Source: JAHEDT01 sp963825615 (GTDB taxonomy: Bacteria; Desulfobacterota; Desulfuromonadia; Desulfuromonadales; BM103). Taken from it: DNA of 64,000 bases. The number at the start of each line of letters is the position of its first letter. Positions within the stretch are counted from its first letter, which is position 1. The stretch spans positions 151,491 to 215,490 of the forward strand of contig CAWGTV010000010.1 of assembly GCA_963825615.1 (NCBI GenBank), written 5' to 3'. Below are positions 17,122 through 25,525 of this stretch, one piece after another. The notes beneath the pieces are model-generated. The model was given only the letters and a program-made list of their open reading frames with translations. It was not told the origin of the DNA and made no database searches. The position numbers and the translations under genes are program-made.

Positions 17122-19731
17122 TCAGACCATCTTTTTCAGTTCGTCGAGCAGATTGAGCGCTTCAAGGGGCGTCACCACAGTCACGTCCACCTCGCCGAGA
17201 CGCTGGCGCAGCAGATCGGGCTGCTCGAAGAGGCCCAGCTGAGGTGTCGCGGCACCTTTCGCGACATGCTTACTGCGCGCCAGGCGCGGAGCGCCCGCTT
17301 CATATTCACCGGATTCCAGGTTGCGCAGGACTTCCTTGGCCCGTTCGATGACCGCGGCGGGCAAGCCGGCCAGGCGCGCAACCTGGATCCCGTACGAGTG
17401 GCTCGCACCGCCCTTGACGATCCGGCGCAGGAAAATGATCTGGTCGTTCCACTCTTTGACGGCAACATTGAAATTCTGTACCCGCCCACGGGTTTGCGCC
17501 AGATCAGTCAGTTCGTGGTAGTGAGTGGCGAAGAGTGTCTTGGCGGCAACCCGGGCATTATCATGCAAATATTCGGCCACCGCCCAGGCAATACTGACGC
17601 CGTCGAAGGTCGATGTGCCGCGCCCGATCTCATCGAGCACGATCAGGCTGCGCGGTGTGGCGTGATTGAGGATGTTGGCGGCCTCGATCATCTCGACCAT
17701 GAAGGTCGACTGGCCGCGCGCCAGGTTGTCACTGGCACCGACCCTGGTGAAAATCCGGTCAACGATGCCGATCTGTGCCTTTTTGGCAGGCACCAGGCTG
17801 CCCATCTGCGCCATCAGCACCAGCAGTGCGACCTGGCGCATGAAGGTCGACTTGCCGGCCATATTCGGGCCGGTAATGATCAGGATCTGCCGCTCGGTCG
17901 TATCCATATGGACATCGTTGGCGACGAAACGTTCACCGAGGTTCATCGATTCGATCACCGGGTGCCGGCCATCTTCGATTTGCAGCTCGGTCGAATCGTC
18001 CATTGCAGGGCGGCAGTAGTTGCGCTCGTGTGCCAGGTCGGCCAACCCGAGCAGCACGTCGAGGGTGGCGACCTGGTCGGCCGTCGCCTGGATGCGCTGA
18101 CCTTGCCTGGCCACCTGGCGGCGCACCTCCTGGAAGAGGTCGTATTCGATCTCGACCACCCGGTCCTCGGCACCGAGGACTTTCTCCTCGTATTCCTTCA
18201 GGGTCGGCGTCACGAAGCGTTCGGCGTTGGCCAAAGTCTGCTTGCGGATGTAATCCTCGGGGACGCGCCCCAGATGTGAGCGGGTCACCTCGATATAGTA
18301 GCCGAAGACGCGGTTGTAGCGGACCTTGAGTGTGGAAATTCCGGTGCGCTGTTTCTCATCCTGCTCCAGACGGGCGATCCAGCCCTTCCCTTCGCGGCTG
18401 ATGCTACGCAGTTCGTCCAGCTCGGCATGGTATCCTGCACGGATCAGCCCACCCTCGCGCAGGACGAAGGGAGGGTCGTCGACAATGGCCCGGCCGATCA
18501 ACTCGACCATGTCCGGCAGTGGGTCCAGACTTGTGCGCTGGCTCTGCAGCAGCGGGCTTTCGAGCTGTTCGAGCAGGGCGATGATGTGCGGCAGCTTTTC
18601 CAGGGAGAGGCGCAGAGCGGCCAGGTCCTTGGCATTGCCGGTGGCCATAGCGATCCGCCCGTTGAGGCGTTCCAGGTCATAGACATCATCCAGGGCCCGC
18701 CGCAGATCGTCGCGGCACAGGCTCTCGCGGACCAGCTCCTCGATCGCCGTGTGGCGTTCTTCGATGCGCCGCAGGTCAACCAGCGGATGAGTCATCCAGT
18801 GGCGCAGCTTGCGCGCACCCATGGCCGTCACGGTGCGATCCATGACCCCGAGCAGCGAACCGCGGCGACCGCCATCGTGCAGCGTCTCGGTCAATTCAAG
18901 GTTGCGGCGGGTAAAGTCATCGAGGACCATATGGTCCCTGACGTGATAGGTTTGCAGCGTCTGCAGATGGGAGATGGCGCCCTTCTGGGTTTCCTCCAGA
19001 TAGTACAGGACCATCCCGGCCGCCTGGAGGGCCCCGGGCAGGTCGTGGCAACCGAAACTTTCCAGGGAGCTGTCAGGAAAAACTTCCAGCAGCACTTGCC
19101 GGGCGCGGTCTTCGGCGGCGGTCCAATCCGGCAGGCGGTTGACGATCCGACCGGCCAGGGAGTTCTGCAGCAGGGCGAGCAAACGGTCGCCGGCGTCCCC
19201 TTCGGCAATCAGCACTTCAGCCGGGTCACGGGAGATAATCTCTCCGGCGGTGCTCTCCGGGTCGGAAAGTTCGGTCACGCGGAATTCACCGGTGGTGATG
19301 TCGACGTAGGCCACGCCAAAGCGCTCGTCCGCGACCGCGGCCAGAGCCAGGAGATAGTTGTTGCGCCGTGGGTCGAGGGTGTCGGTATCGACCACCAGGC
19401 CGGGTGTCACGACCCTGACAACAGCACGCTTGACAATCCCTTTGGCGGTCTTGGGATCTTCGACCTGTTCACAGATGGCCACCTTGTGACCATGCTGGAC
19501 GAGCTTGGCGATATAAGGCTGGCAGCTGTGAAAAGGAATGCCGCAGAGCGGTATTTCCTCGGCGGCACCCTTGTTGCGCGACGTGAGGGTGATATCCAGG
19601 ACCCGTGCAGCGACAACCGCATCCTCCAAAAACATTTCGTAAAAATCACCCAGCCGGAAAAAGAGGATCGCGTCCGGATAGTCAGACTTGATCTCCAGAT
19701 ACTGCTGCATCATGGGTGTGGTTTTGGCCAT
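17122..19731 (-). CDS. mutS: DNA mismatch repair protein MutS
   Basis: 869 residues, full MutS length and intact. The N-terminal mismatch-recognition domain has DFYEMFLEDA (the Phe-x-Glu wedge) near residue 30. The connector and core follow. The ATPase has walker A GPNMAGKSTFMRQ near residue 625, SLIVLDEIGRGTSTFDG, and the TLFATHYHEL signature. The C-terminal HTH helps dimerisation. It starts post-replicative mismatch repair with MutL, which is not in this window. First gene of the housekeeping operon. A frameshift-rich sequence around an intact mutS argues against a mutator explanation for those shifts. Confidence 0.95.
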   Translation of the reverse strand: MAKTTPMMQQYLEIKSDYPDAILFFRLGDFYEMFLEDAVVAARVLDITLTSRNKGAAEEIPLCGIPFHSCQPYIAKLVQHGHKVAICEQVEDPKTAKGIVKRAVVRVVTPGLVVDTDTLDPRRNNYLLALAAVADERFGVAYVDITTGEFRVTELSDPESTAGEIISRDPAEVLIAEGDAGDRLLALLQNSLAGRIVNRLPDWTAAEDRARQVLLEVFPDSSLESFGCHDLPGALQAAGMVLYYLEETQKGAISHLQTLQTYHVRDHMVLDDFTRRNLELTETLHDGGRRGSLLGVMDRTVTAMGARKLRHWMTHPLVDLRRIEERHTAIEELVRESLCRDDLRRALDDVYDLERLNGRIAMATGNAKDLAALRLSLEKLPHIIALLEQLESPLLQSQRTSLDPLPDMVELIGRAIVDDPPFVLREGGLIRAGYHAELDELRSISREGKGWIARLEQDEKQRTGISTLKVRYNRVFGYYIEVTRSHLGRVPEDYIRKQTLANAERFVTPTLKEYEEKVLGAEDRVVEIEYDLFQEVRRQVARQGQRIQATADQVATLDVLLGLADLAHERNYCRPAMDDSTELQIEDGRHPVIESMNLGERFVANDVHMDTTERQILIITGPNMAGKSTFMRQVALLVLMAQMGSLVPAKKAQIGIVDRIFTRVGASDNLARGQSTFMVEMIEAANILNHATPRSLIVLDEIGRGTSTFDGVSIAWAVAEYLHDNARVAAKTLFATHYHELTDLAQTRGRVQNFNVAVKEWNDQIIFLRRIVKGGASHSYGIQVARLAGLPAAVIERAKEVLRNLESGEYEAGAPRLARSKHVAKGAATPQLGLFEQPDLLRQRLGEVDVTVVTPLEALNLLDELKKMV

Positions 19732-19870
19732 ATTGTCCGATTTTTAAAAAAAACAACCCGTTAAAGGGTCGCAAGACTTTTTTAGTCAGCTTTTGCCAAG
19801 CATTATTATGTTAACAAATCAGCGCTTTGACTGTAAATAGCAAAGACGGTGATTGAACGCATTCTGATAG

Positions 19871-19899
19871 TTGCCAACCTATCATGAATGCATTATGGT
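19871..19899 (+). promoter_or_regulatory. Sigma-70-like promoter for the 19934 gene / CDF transporter pair
   Basis: TTGCCA (19871-19876), 17 bp, TATGGT (19894-19899), about 35 bp before the chosen start. It lies in the 200-bp divergent gap with mutS. On the other strand a TTTACA-containing AT-rich stretch near 19800-19835 may serve mutS but gives no clear -10 box. Confidence 0.4.
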
Positions 19900-19933
19900 T
19901 AGGACCAGGTTTTTCAGAGGAGATCGCAATTTC

Positions 19934-20458
19934 ATGACTACTTCAGCCGAGCTTCGTCCCCTGCTGCAGGGGCTGAGCAAGACGGATTTTGACATCTTAA
20001 GTCTCGATGACGAAATTCGTGTCGACAGAAGGTGCGTCGACCTGCTGCACCACCTTTTCCAGGACCTGACCGTGCAGCAAGGGTTATCACCTGAGCAGGC
20101 TGGCGAACTGTGCCATGGGGCCGATTATTTCCTGCGTGAATTCATCGTCGCCGACCGCCGTGCGAATCTCTTCCACACAGCAGACATGCACGTCCGTCAA
20201 TTTGCCGGTCACTGGTACATCATCCGCACTCCGGAGCCCAACCTCAGTGAGTTGCGCGTCATCCTCGCCGGCACAGCCGAATTTTTTCAACTCCTGGGCA
20301 GACAGGGGCTGGTCGCGGCGGATGTCGTGGCTGCAATCGCCGCGCAATGCCGCGAGCTTGACTACTATCAGCAGCGGATCGACGCTTTCTGGACGATTGA
20401 GCGCGACGGCTATGACGCCTGGCGACAAGCCTGCCCGCTGGAACCGGCGACAGACTGA
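19934..20458 (+). CDS. Conserved hypothetical protein
   Basis: 174 residues, predicted soluble and mainly alpha-helical, with no signal peptide or membrane segment. Notable stretches are SKTDFDILSLDDEIRVDRRCVDLLHHLF and HGADYFLREFIVADRRANLF. I do not recognise a family. The ATG at 19934 is preceded by GAGGAGA at a rather long distance; a start at 19895 with less support would add 13 residues. It stops 2 bp before the CDF transporter gene, so the two are translated from one message and may share a role in metal handling. Confidence 0.65.
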   Translation: MTTSAELRPLLQGLSKTDFDILSLDDEIRVDRRCVDLLHHLFQDLTVQQGLSPEQAGELCHGADYFLREFIVADRRANLFHTADMHVRQFAGHWYIIRTPEPNLSELRVILAGTAEFFQLLGRQGLVAADVVAAIAAQCRELDYYQQRIDAFWTIERDGYDAWRQACPLEPATD

Positions 20459-20460
20459 CC

Positions 20461-21441
20461 ATGACGAAGACCACCAGATCACCCAAAATGGCGGCAGCCC
20501 GCCTCTCCATCTTCACCGCCCTGGGCCTGGCGATCGTCAAGCTTCTGACCGGACTCTTCACCGGCAGCCTCGCGGTGCTCACCTCGGCGATCGACTCTCT
20601 GCTTGACATCCTCATGTCCGGCATCAACATGATGGCGATCCACCACGCCGAGCAGCCCGCCGACGATCGGCATCCTTACGGCCACGGGAAATTTGAAACC
20701 CTGGCGACCATCCTGCAATCGATCGTCATTGCCCTCTCCGGTGGATGGATCATCTATGAAGCCATCCAGCGCATGATCGTCCCCAGTCCGCTCAGACAGA
20801 CCGGCATCGGTATCGTTGTGATGTGCGGCAGTATGGCGGCCTCCTTCCTGATTAGCCGCCATTTGCGCAAGGTCGCCAAGGCCACCGATTCCTCGGCTCT
20901 CGAAGCCGACTCGCTGCACTTTTCGATGGACGTCTACACCAACCTGGCACTACTGGTCGGGCTGGTCCTCATCAGCCGCTTCGACCTGCCATGGCTCGAC
21001 CCGGTCATGTCGATTCTGGTGGCCGGCTACATCCTCTTCGAGTCGATCAACCTGCTTCGTCATGGCTTGCGCGACATCCTCGACGAGCAGCTCCCGGAAA
21101 CGGTGCGCAACGAGATCGAAGCCTTGATCAACGACCACAAGCATGAGTTGTTTGGCTACCACAACCTGCGCACCCGGCGCGCCGGCTCGCAGAAGTTGAT
21201 CGATTTCCACCTGACCGTCTGCAAGCACCTTTCGGTCGAAGAAGCGCACAGCATCACCGACTACATCGAAAAGAAGATCGGCGAGCATATTTCCGGCACA
21301 GACGTGACGATTCACGTCGAGCCGTGCCGCCGGCACGAATGCCCTGGACGGGAGGCCTGTACGACCCAGGCGGTCCGTCATGCAAAAAATGATCGGGAAT
21401 GGTGGAAAGAAGGCGCGACAGAGAATCACCAGCAATACTGA
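20461..21441 (+). CDS. Cation diffusion facilitator (CDF) family transporter
   Basis: 326 residues with six membrane helices and a cytoplasmic C-terminal domain. Metal-site motifs: SAIDSLLDILMSG in helix 2, HPYGHGKFETLA in the following loop, and ALEADSLHFSMDVYTN in helix 5. These proteins export Zn, Fe, Co, Mn or similar divalent metals by proton exchange. The C-terminus adds a short Cys/His tail (CRRHECPGREACTT) that could bind metal. The SxxD and HxxD-like pair leave the metal undecided. Directly coupled to the upstream hypothetical gene; convergent with the rubrerythrin-like gene. Confidence 0.9.
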   Translation: MTKTTRSPKMAAARLSIFTALGLAIVKLLTGLFTGSLAVLTSAIDSLLDILMSGINMMAIHHAEQPADDRHPYGHGKFETLATILQSIVIALSGGWIIYEAIQRMIVPSPLRQTGIGIVVMCGSMAASFLISRHLRKVAKATDSSALEADSLHFSMDVYTNLALLVGLVLISRFDLPWLDPVMSILVAGYILFESINLLRHGLRDILDEQLPETVRNEIEALINDHKHELFGYHNLRTRRAGSQKLIDFHLTVCKHLSVEEAHSITDYIEKKIGEHISGTDVTIHVEPCRRHECPGREACTTQAVRHAKNDREWWKEGATENHQQY

Positions 21442-21468
21442 AGAAACCCTGTCGAGGCAACGGCTTAA

Positions 21469-21984
21469 TCAGTCGTCGACATCCCGTCCGAACTGGCGGA
21501 ATTCATCGATGTTGCTGAACTCCCCCCAGACCAGGTGCTGGTTGGGGGCGTTAACGAAATTGTAAATATTCTCGATGATGTTGTAGTGCTTGTGTTCTTC
21601 GGCGGCGATCTTCAGCAGCAGCTCCCTGACGCCGGCATCCGGCTCCTTCTCGGCGGCGCTCTCGTAGAGCCTAAAGCTGTCGGCTTCAAGTTTCATGGCG
21701 TGCCGGTAGGCCGCAAGCGCCTCGCGCATATCCTTCAGGGCGTGAGTATCCCGGGGCAGCTGCACGAAGACGTTCTTGACCTCGTCGAGGGTCGTCGAAG
21801 CCGGCATGGCCTGAGCTTTACGCCCCTCCTTCAAAGCTCGGAAGATCTCGTAGTGCTGCTGCTCATCCTCGGCCAGGCGGGTAAAGATGGTCTGCAACCC
21901 AGGTAAGCTCGCAGCCTTGGCCAGGTTTTCATAGTAGTCCTTGCCGGCACCTTCCATTTCCATAGCAAAATCAAACACGTTCAT
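21469..21984 (-). CDS. Rubrerythrin/ferritin-like diiron protein
   Basis: 171 residues, a four-helix ferritin-like protein without the C-terminal rubredoxin domain. Diiron ligands are visible as MEMEGAGKDYYENLA, AEDEQQHYEIF, KLEADSFRLYESAAE and AAEEHKHYNIIENIY (two Glu and Glu-x-x-His pairs). Family members reduce peroxide or store iron in anaerobes. The start has a GGAGGATTG ribosome-binding site. It has its own promoter and a convergent neighbour, so it is probably single-gene. Confidence 0.85.
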   Translation of the reverse strand: MNVFDFAMEMEGAGKDYYENLAKAASLPGLQTIFTRLAEDEQQHYEIFRALKEGRKAQAMPASTTLDEVKNVFVQLPRDTHALKDMREALAAYRHAMKLEADSFRLYESAAEKEPDAGVRELLLKIAAEEHKHYNIIENIYNFVNAPNQHLVWGEFSNIDEFRQFGRDVDD

Positions 21985-22027
21985 ACAATCCTCCGTGGCA
22001 GCAGGTCATTGTTATTATCGTACTTCA

Positions 22028-22055
22028 ACTCTAGTGGAGTGATGGCGACTGTCAA
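22028..22055 (-). promoter_or_regulatory. Promoter of the rubrerythrin-like gene with overlapping palindrome
   Basis: Minus strand: TTGACA (22055-22050), 16 bp, TAGAGT (22033-22028), about 45 bp before the start. The -10 box lies in the palindrome ACTC-TAGTG-GAGT (22028-22040), which could be an operator. Repressor unknown. Confidence 0.5.
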
Positions 22056-22128
22056 GCGGAAACTCAGGACGAAGGCCACGGAAGCCTTGAACCGAGAGAC
22101 ATGTGGCGCGTGGCTCGAAAATCATACA

Positions 22129-22806
22129 TCATTGGCCCCGAGGTCGTACTTGTCTTTGCCTTTTCGCGTCCCTCGTCCCTCGTTCCGCGTCCCGGATCAT
22201 CCCCCAATTCCAGCTCAAAACCGGCGTCCTGCCCCCTAAAGACAGGAACTGCACATCCAGCTCCGGCAAGGTCAAAATCGCGCAGGTATGATTGAACAGG
22301 GTACTGCCGGGATTGATCACCAATACCCGGCCCAGCTGTTCAGCAAACACCTGGTGGGTGTGGCCGACGACCAGCACGTCACAGGGACAGCCCTGCAAAG
22401 TGGCGCTCCAGGCTGCTTTCTGCTCTGGAATCGGCTCAGCCTGCTCATCCAACAACTTAATCCCCTCTATGAGGGATTGTGGCGGACAGCCATGAACCAT
22501 AGTGATTTTTTTGCCTTCTGCGACAAATTGGTCCGTCACTGGCAGACGGCGCAGATAAGCGGCGACCGGATCCGGCCACCAGTCGTCAGCAGATTCAAGC
22601 CACCATTGATCATGATTGCCCATGATCACACGGATGCGGCTCTCGATCAGCAAGGCAACGGTCGCTGCCAGTTCGCTGCCGTAGCCGGCAACATCACCGG
22701 CGCACAGAACCGTTTCGACGCCTTGGTCACGGAAGATTGCCAGCGCTTCCCGTACGGGCCCCGGTGTTGCATGGACATCACTGATCAAGCCGATTCTCAA
22801 GGTCAT
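22129..22806 (-). CDS. Metallophosphoesterase (YfcE-like calcineurin fold)
   Basis: 225 residues. Five metal-site motifs of the family are present in order: DVHATPG, CAGDVAGYG, GNHDQWW, VHGCPP and VVGHTHQVF. Such proteins hydrolyse phosphodiesters or phosphomonoesters with two metal ions; the substrate cannot be told. The last ~20 residues (IRDAERGTRDAKRQRQVRP) are encoded by a dispersed GC-rich repeat (22161-22193), so the ancestral stop was probably a little earlier and the tail is read-through of repeat DNA. It ends a minus-strand group beginning at the SagB-type gene. Confidence 0.82.
   Translation of the reverse strand: MTLRIGLISDVHATPGPVREALAIFRDQGVETVLCAGDVAGYGSELAATVALLIESRIRVIMGNHDQWWLESADDWWPDPVAAYLRRLPVTDQFVAEGKKITMVHGCPPQSLIEGIKLLDEQAEPIPEQKAAWSATLQGCPCDVLVVGHTHQVFAEQLGRVLVINPGSTLFNHTCAILTLPELDVQFLSLGGRTPVLSWNWGMIRDAERGTRDAKRQRQVRPRGQ
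22161..22193. repeat. GC-rich CGCGTCCCTCGTCCC-like dispersed repeat
   Basis: TTTTCGCGTCCCTCGTCCCT followed by CGTTCCGCGTCCC: tandem 6-8 bp CG(T)CCC units. Related copies are at 23640-23660, 35401-35428 and 45012-45040. Inverted relatives are near 26305-26330, 57067-57090 and 58945-58960. Here it extends the coding frame of the phosphoesterase gene. Confidence 0.6.
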
Positions 22807-22851
22807 GCAGGCCTCTGTCTGGCAAGGGTGCGTCGACTTACCCCGCTCAGT

Positions 22852-23607
22852 TCAAATCTTGCCAACCGGGGCCAGGTAGATGGTGAACTCATCTTCACCA
22901 TCGACGTCCAGCAGCTTGTCCATCCCGTCCTGGTGGTAGGCGGCGACAGCGCAGGTGCCGGCACCAATCGCTTCGCAGGCCAGGTAGAGATTCTGACAGA
23001 GATGGCCGACATCCATGGCAATGACCCGATGGGCGGCAAGGCCATAACGCCATTCCATGCGGTATGGGATGACCGTCCAGGCAAAGGTCACCGGAGCCGC
23101 GCCGACAAACGCCTGGTCAAGGGTCGCCTGTGCCAGCCGGATGGGCAAGTCCTCCACACTATGTTCGAAGATCACGCCATGCTCCACGGGCAGGTAGCGA
23201 TAAATCCCCTCCTCCAGACCTTCGACCTGGTTCACCAGCAGGTACGTCTCGAACGCATGCCGGCAGCCCGCCGACGGCACCGTGCGCAGGGCGCAGCCGG
23301 GAGCGATGATTTCGCGGATCCCCTGGGTCGCCCAGAGCAACAGGGACAGTTCCGACAGAGCCAGTGGACGGTTGCGGAATCGCCGGCGACTGCGACGGTT
23401 GCCGATCGCTTTAAGCACGTCGGTCCCTGCAAATGCCGCGAAGGTGTCCTCCCCCGGCAGTGCGATGACGGTCTGACCTGCGGCAGGAGGTTTCTCGATG
23501 GGGGGCGGTTCAAGTCCGCGGTTCTGGTCAGTCAAGCTGAAGTCGATCTGAAGGCGCAGTAAATCCTTCAAAAAAGCGCGGTTTGTGGAAATCTTCTTAT
23601 ACTCCAT
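22852..23607 (-). CDS. SagB-type nitroreductase/dehydrogenase family protein
   Basis: 251 residues with the FMN-binding nitroreductase fold of the SagB/ThcOx group: RRSRRRFRNRPLALSELSLLLWATQGI, then PSAGCRHAFETYLLVN and GLEEGIYRYLP, and near the end DVGHLCQNLYLACEAIGAGTCAV. SagB enzymes oxidise azolines in peptide biosynthesis. No cyclodehydratase or precursor gene is nearby, so this is probably a stand-alone flavin oxidoreductase. The start is the ATG at 23607 behind GAGAGG; an upstream in-frame TTG is less likely. Confidence 0.85.
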   Translation of the reverse strand: MEYKKISTNRAFLKDLLRLQIDFSLTDQNRGLEPPPIEKPPAAGQTVIALPGEDTFAAFAGTDVLKAIGNRRSRRRFRNRPLALSELSLLLWATQGIREIIAPGCALRTVPSAGCRHAFETYLLVNQVEGLEEGIYRYLPVEHGVIFEHSVEDLPIRLAQATLDQAFVGAAPVTFAWTVIPYRMEWRYGLAAHRVIAMDVGHLCQNLYLACEAIGAGTCAVAAYHQDGMDKLLDVDGEDEFTIYLAPVGKI

Positions 23608-23639
23608 GATCAAACCTCTCGTAGGAGATTCATCTTCTC

Positions 23640-23660
23640 ACGTTCCGTGTCCCGCGGCCC
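23640..23660. repeat. GC-rich dispersed repeat, short copy
   Basis: ACGTTCCGTGTCCCGCGGCCC between the SagB-type and DUF423 genes, related to the CGTTCCGCGTCCC unit at 22180-22193. Confidence 0.4.
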
Positions 23661-23685
23661 TGATTCGAAGGCGCCGCTCGACGAA

Positions 23686-24060
23686 TTATGTCGCATGCTG
23701 CCACGCGGCGATGACTAGCAGCAGCCAGCCGATCAGGAAGGCAATGCCGCCCAGCGGGGTAATCATGCCGAGGGCACGAATGTCGGAGAGCACCATCAGG
23801 TACAGCGAACCGGAAAACAGCACGGTTCCAGTCAAGAGCATCCAGCCGGCATTGCGGAGCAAGGGCGCTTCCGGAATCAGCACGCAGAGGAGACCGACCA
23901 GGATCAGGCCAAGGGCGTGCACAAGATGGTAATGAACGGCCGTCTGCCAGACAGTCAGCATCTCCGGAGTCACCCTGCTTTTCAATCCGTGGGCGCCGAA
24001 GGCTCCCAAAGCAACACCCAGAAAAGCGCTGAGTCCACCGAGCAAGACAAAGAGTCTCAT
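23686..24060 (-). CDS. DUF423 family small membrane protein
   Basis: 124 residues with four hydrophobic helices. The hallmark N-terminus GGLSAFLGVALGAFGAHGLKSR and the WQTAVHYHLVHALGLI segment are those of DUF423 (E. coli YgdD-like). Inner-membrane protein of unknown function. The ATG at 24060 with AGGAA upstream replaces a longer in-frame start whose extra 27 residues look non-coding. Confidence 0.88.
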   Translation of the reverse strand: MRLFVLLGGLSAFLGVALGAFGAHGLKSRVTPEMLTVWQTAVHYHLVHALGLILVGLLCVLIPEAPLLRNAGWMLLTGTVLFSGSLYLMVLSDIRALGMITPLGGIAFLIGWLLLVIAAWQHAT

Positions 24061-24148
24061 AGCAATTCCTTTTCTGTTCGAGTATGGAGAGCAACACCAT
24101 GTCACTCGTACCACATCACGCGTTCCCGCAGAGATGGGCACCGATTTT

Positions 24149-24505
24149 TCACCCGCCGCTGCGTTTGACCGCCCATCCTCTGGCCTTGAGCAGCTCCATC
24201 ATGGCATCACGGTGATCACCCTGGATTTCAATGACGCCGTCCTTAAGGGTCCCTCCGCTGCCGCACTTCTGTTTGAGTTGCCGGGCCAGCTCTTTGAGCT
24301 CTTCCGGTGGCAGAGGCACGCCGCTGACCAGGGTGACGCCCTTCCCTTTACGTCCCTTGGTTTCCCGGCCAACCCGCACCACGCCGTCACTCTTCGGAGT
24401 GCTCGCGGCGGGCTTGCGACAGCTGCAGGCGGTGACCGGTTTGCTGCATGCCGGGCAGATGCGGCCAGATGAACTTGAATAGACAAGTGATGAGTTATTT
24501 TTCAT
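24149..24505 (-). CDS. yciH: SUI1/YciH-family translation factor-like protein
   Basis: 118 residues. The C-terminal ~75 residues are the SUI1/eIF1 fold (VTLVSGVPLPPEELKELARQLKQKCGSGGTLKDGVIEIQGDHRDAMMELLKARGW). The N-terminus has four cysteines in CPAC...CSC arrangement that may bind zinc. The family is related to eukaryotic eIF1 and acts on start-site fidelity. Stand-alone gene with its own start region. Confidence 0.88.
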   Translation of the reverse strand: MKNNSSLVYSSSSGRICPACSKPVTACSCRKPAASTPKSDGVVRVGRETKGRKGKGVTLVSGVPLPPEELKELARQLKQKCGSGGTLKDGVIEIQGDHRDAMMELLKARGWAVKRSGG

Positions 24506-24565
24506 GACCAGAGGATTCTCCTCACATCGAAACCGGGCCTTTGCATATCCAGCGCGCCGATGCGA

Positions 24566-25417
24566 TTACGTAAAGCGTAAACGAAGATAACGCAAAGCGT
24601 ACCAGAGGAGCATGATCAGGGCAATCACCGGCAAGGCCGGTATGAACAGTCCCGTTGATTGGGCCAGCACACTTGCGATAAAGAGGGCAACCACCGAGAT
24701 CGGCAGGTAACGGCCGATGCGTCCCTGCACGGCCAGCGCAGCACCGGGCGCTCCGATCAGGTTGTCGTTGACCCCGTAGCGCCTGGCGACTATTGCAAAA
24801 AACACCACCATGACCCAGTCGGCGACGCCGAAGACCGGTGTCATCCCGGCGATGCCTGGAAAAGTCAGCTTGACCAAGAGCATATCGACGAGCGGCGGCG
24901 GGCCGGCCGGAGCCAGGTAGTACTCTTGAATCTGGTGAGTAAAACCAGCCGTCGGGCCGTACTGCCAGCTGATAAAATCGGCCAGGGTCATGACCAGGCA
25001 GACAGGCACAATCTCCCAGAGCCGGTTGACGTACCGGGCCATGGCCGCCCCGGTGATGGTCGCAACCAGCAGCAGGAGAGCGGACTTGACCACTGCCAGC
25101 AGCGGCGGCCAGCCATCGACCGTGGGCAGCTGGTTCACCAGCCAGATGCACAACACCAGGATGGTCCCCCAGAAGAGATAAAAGGCGCGATTGCGTTCTT
25201 CGGGGTGCAGCAGCAATGCGGGCAACAGCAGCTGTGCGGCAGCATAGAGCTGTAGGGCGAGAAAACCGATGGCCAGCCAGGGCAGAGGTGTCACCAGCAG
25301 GTTTCCGCCGGCCCAGAGGCTGAGCACCGCACAACCCCACAGCAAATGACTGACAACCAGCAGGAGGATCATGCGCCGGTTGGTTCTGCTGAAAGTGGTG
25401 AAGGGATGATATGACAT
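24566..25417 (-). CDS. Multipass membrane protein of unknown function
   Basis: 283 residues with about eight hydrophobic helices spread over the whole length and short loops. Features include MILLLVVSHLLWGCAVLSLW near the N-terminus, VCLVMTLADFISWQYGPTAGFTHQI in the middle and an Arg/Leu-rich C-terminal end. No recognised family. I start at the ATG at 25417; the longer frame to 25456 would overlap the upstream terminator. It looks stand-alone. Confidence 0.65.
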   Translation of the reverse strand: MSYHPFTTFSRTNRRMILLLVVSHLLWGCAVLSLWAGGNLLVTPLPWLAIGFLALQLYAAAQLLLPALLLHPEERNRAFYLFWGTILVLCIWLVNQLPTVDGWPPLLAVVKSALLLLVATITGAAMARYVNRLWEIVPVCLVMTLADFISWQYGPTAGFTHQIQEYYLAPAGPPPLVDMLLVKLTFPGIAGMTPVFGVADWVMVVFFAIVARRYGVNDNLIGAPGAALAVQGRIGRYLPISVVALFIASVLAQSTGLFIPALPVIALIMLLWYALRYLRLRFT

Positions 25418-25454
25418 GCAGCCATTATGCCCTGCCCGTTGCAGGGTGAATATC

Positions 25455-25484
25455 AAAAAAGGGCCGCTGTCTTCAGCAGGCCCC
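25455..25484 (-). terminator. Intrinsic terminator after the short-chain dehydrogenase
   Basis: Minus strand: GGGGCCTGCTG-AAGA-CAGCGGCCC followed by T6 (25460-25455). It lies about 40 bp after the SDR stop and before the membrane-protein start. Confidence 0.85.
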
Positions 25485-25525
25485 TTGCAGAGGTTGAAAG
25501 GGTCCCCATCCTTTCCCTCAAAACA

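Noticed and set aside
10466..19731. Frameshifts in the window as a sign of a mismatch-repair mutator
   Set aside because: mutS is intact at full length here; homopolymer indels in essential genes fit sequence error better.
18427..19764. 445-codon plus-strand open frame
   Set aside because: Antisense to intact mutS with no recognisable protein features or ribosome-binding site.
22852..23607. SagB-type protein as part of an azoline peptide (RiPP) cluster
   Set aside because: No cyclodehydratase, precursor peptide or exporter gene nearby; the enzyme fold alone is common.
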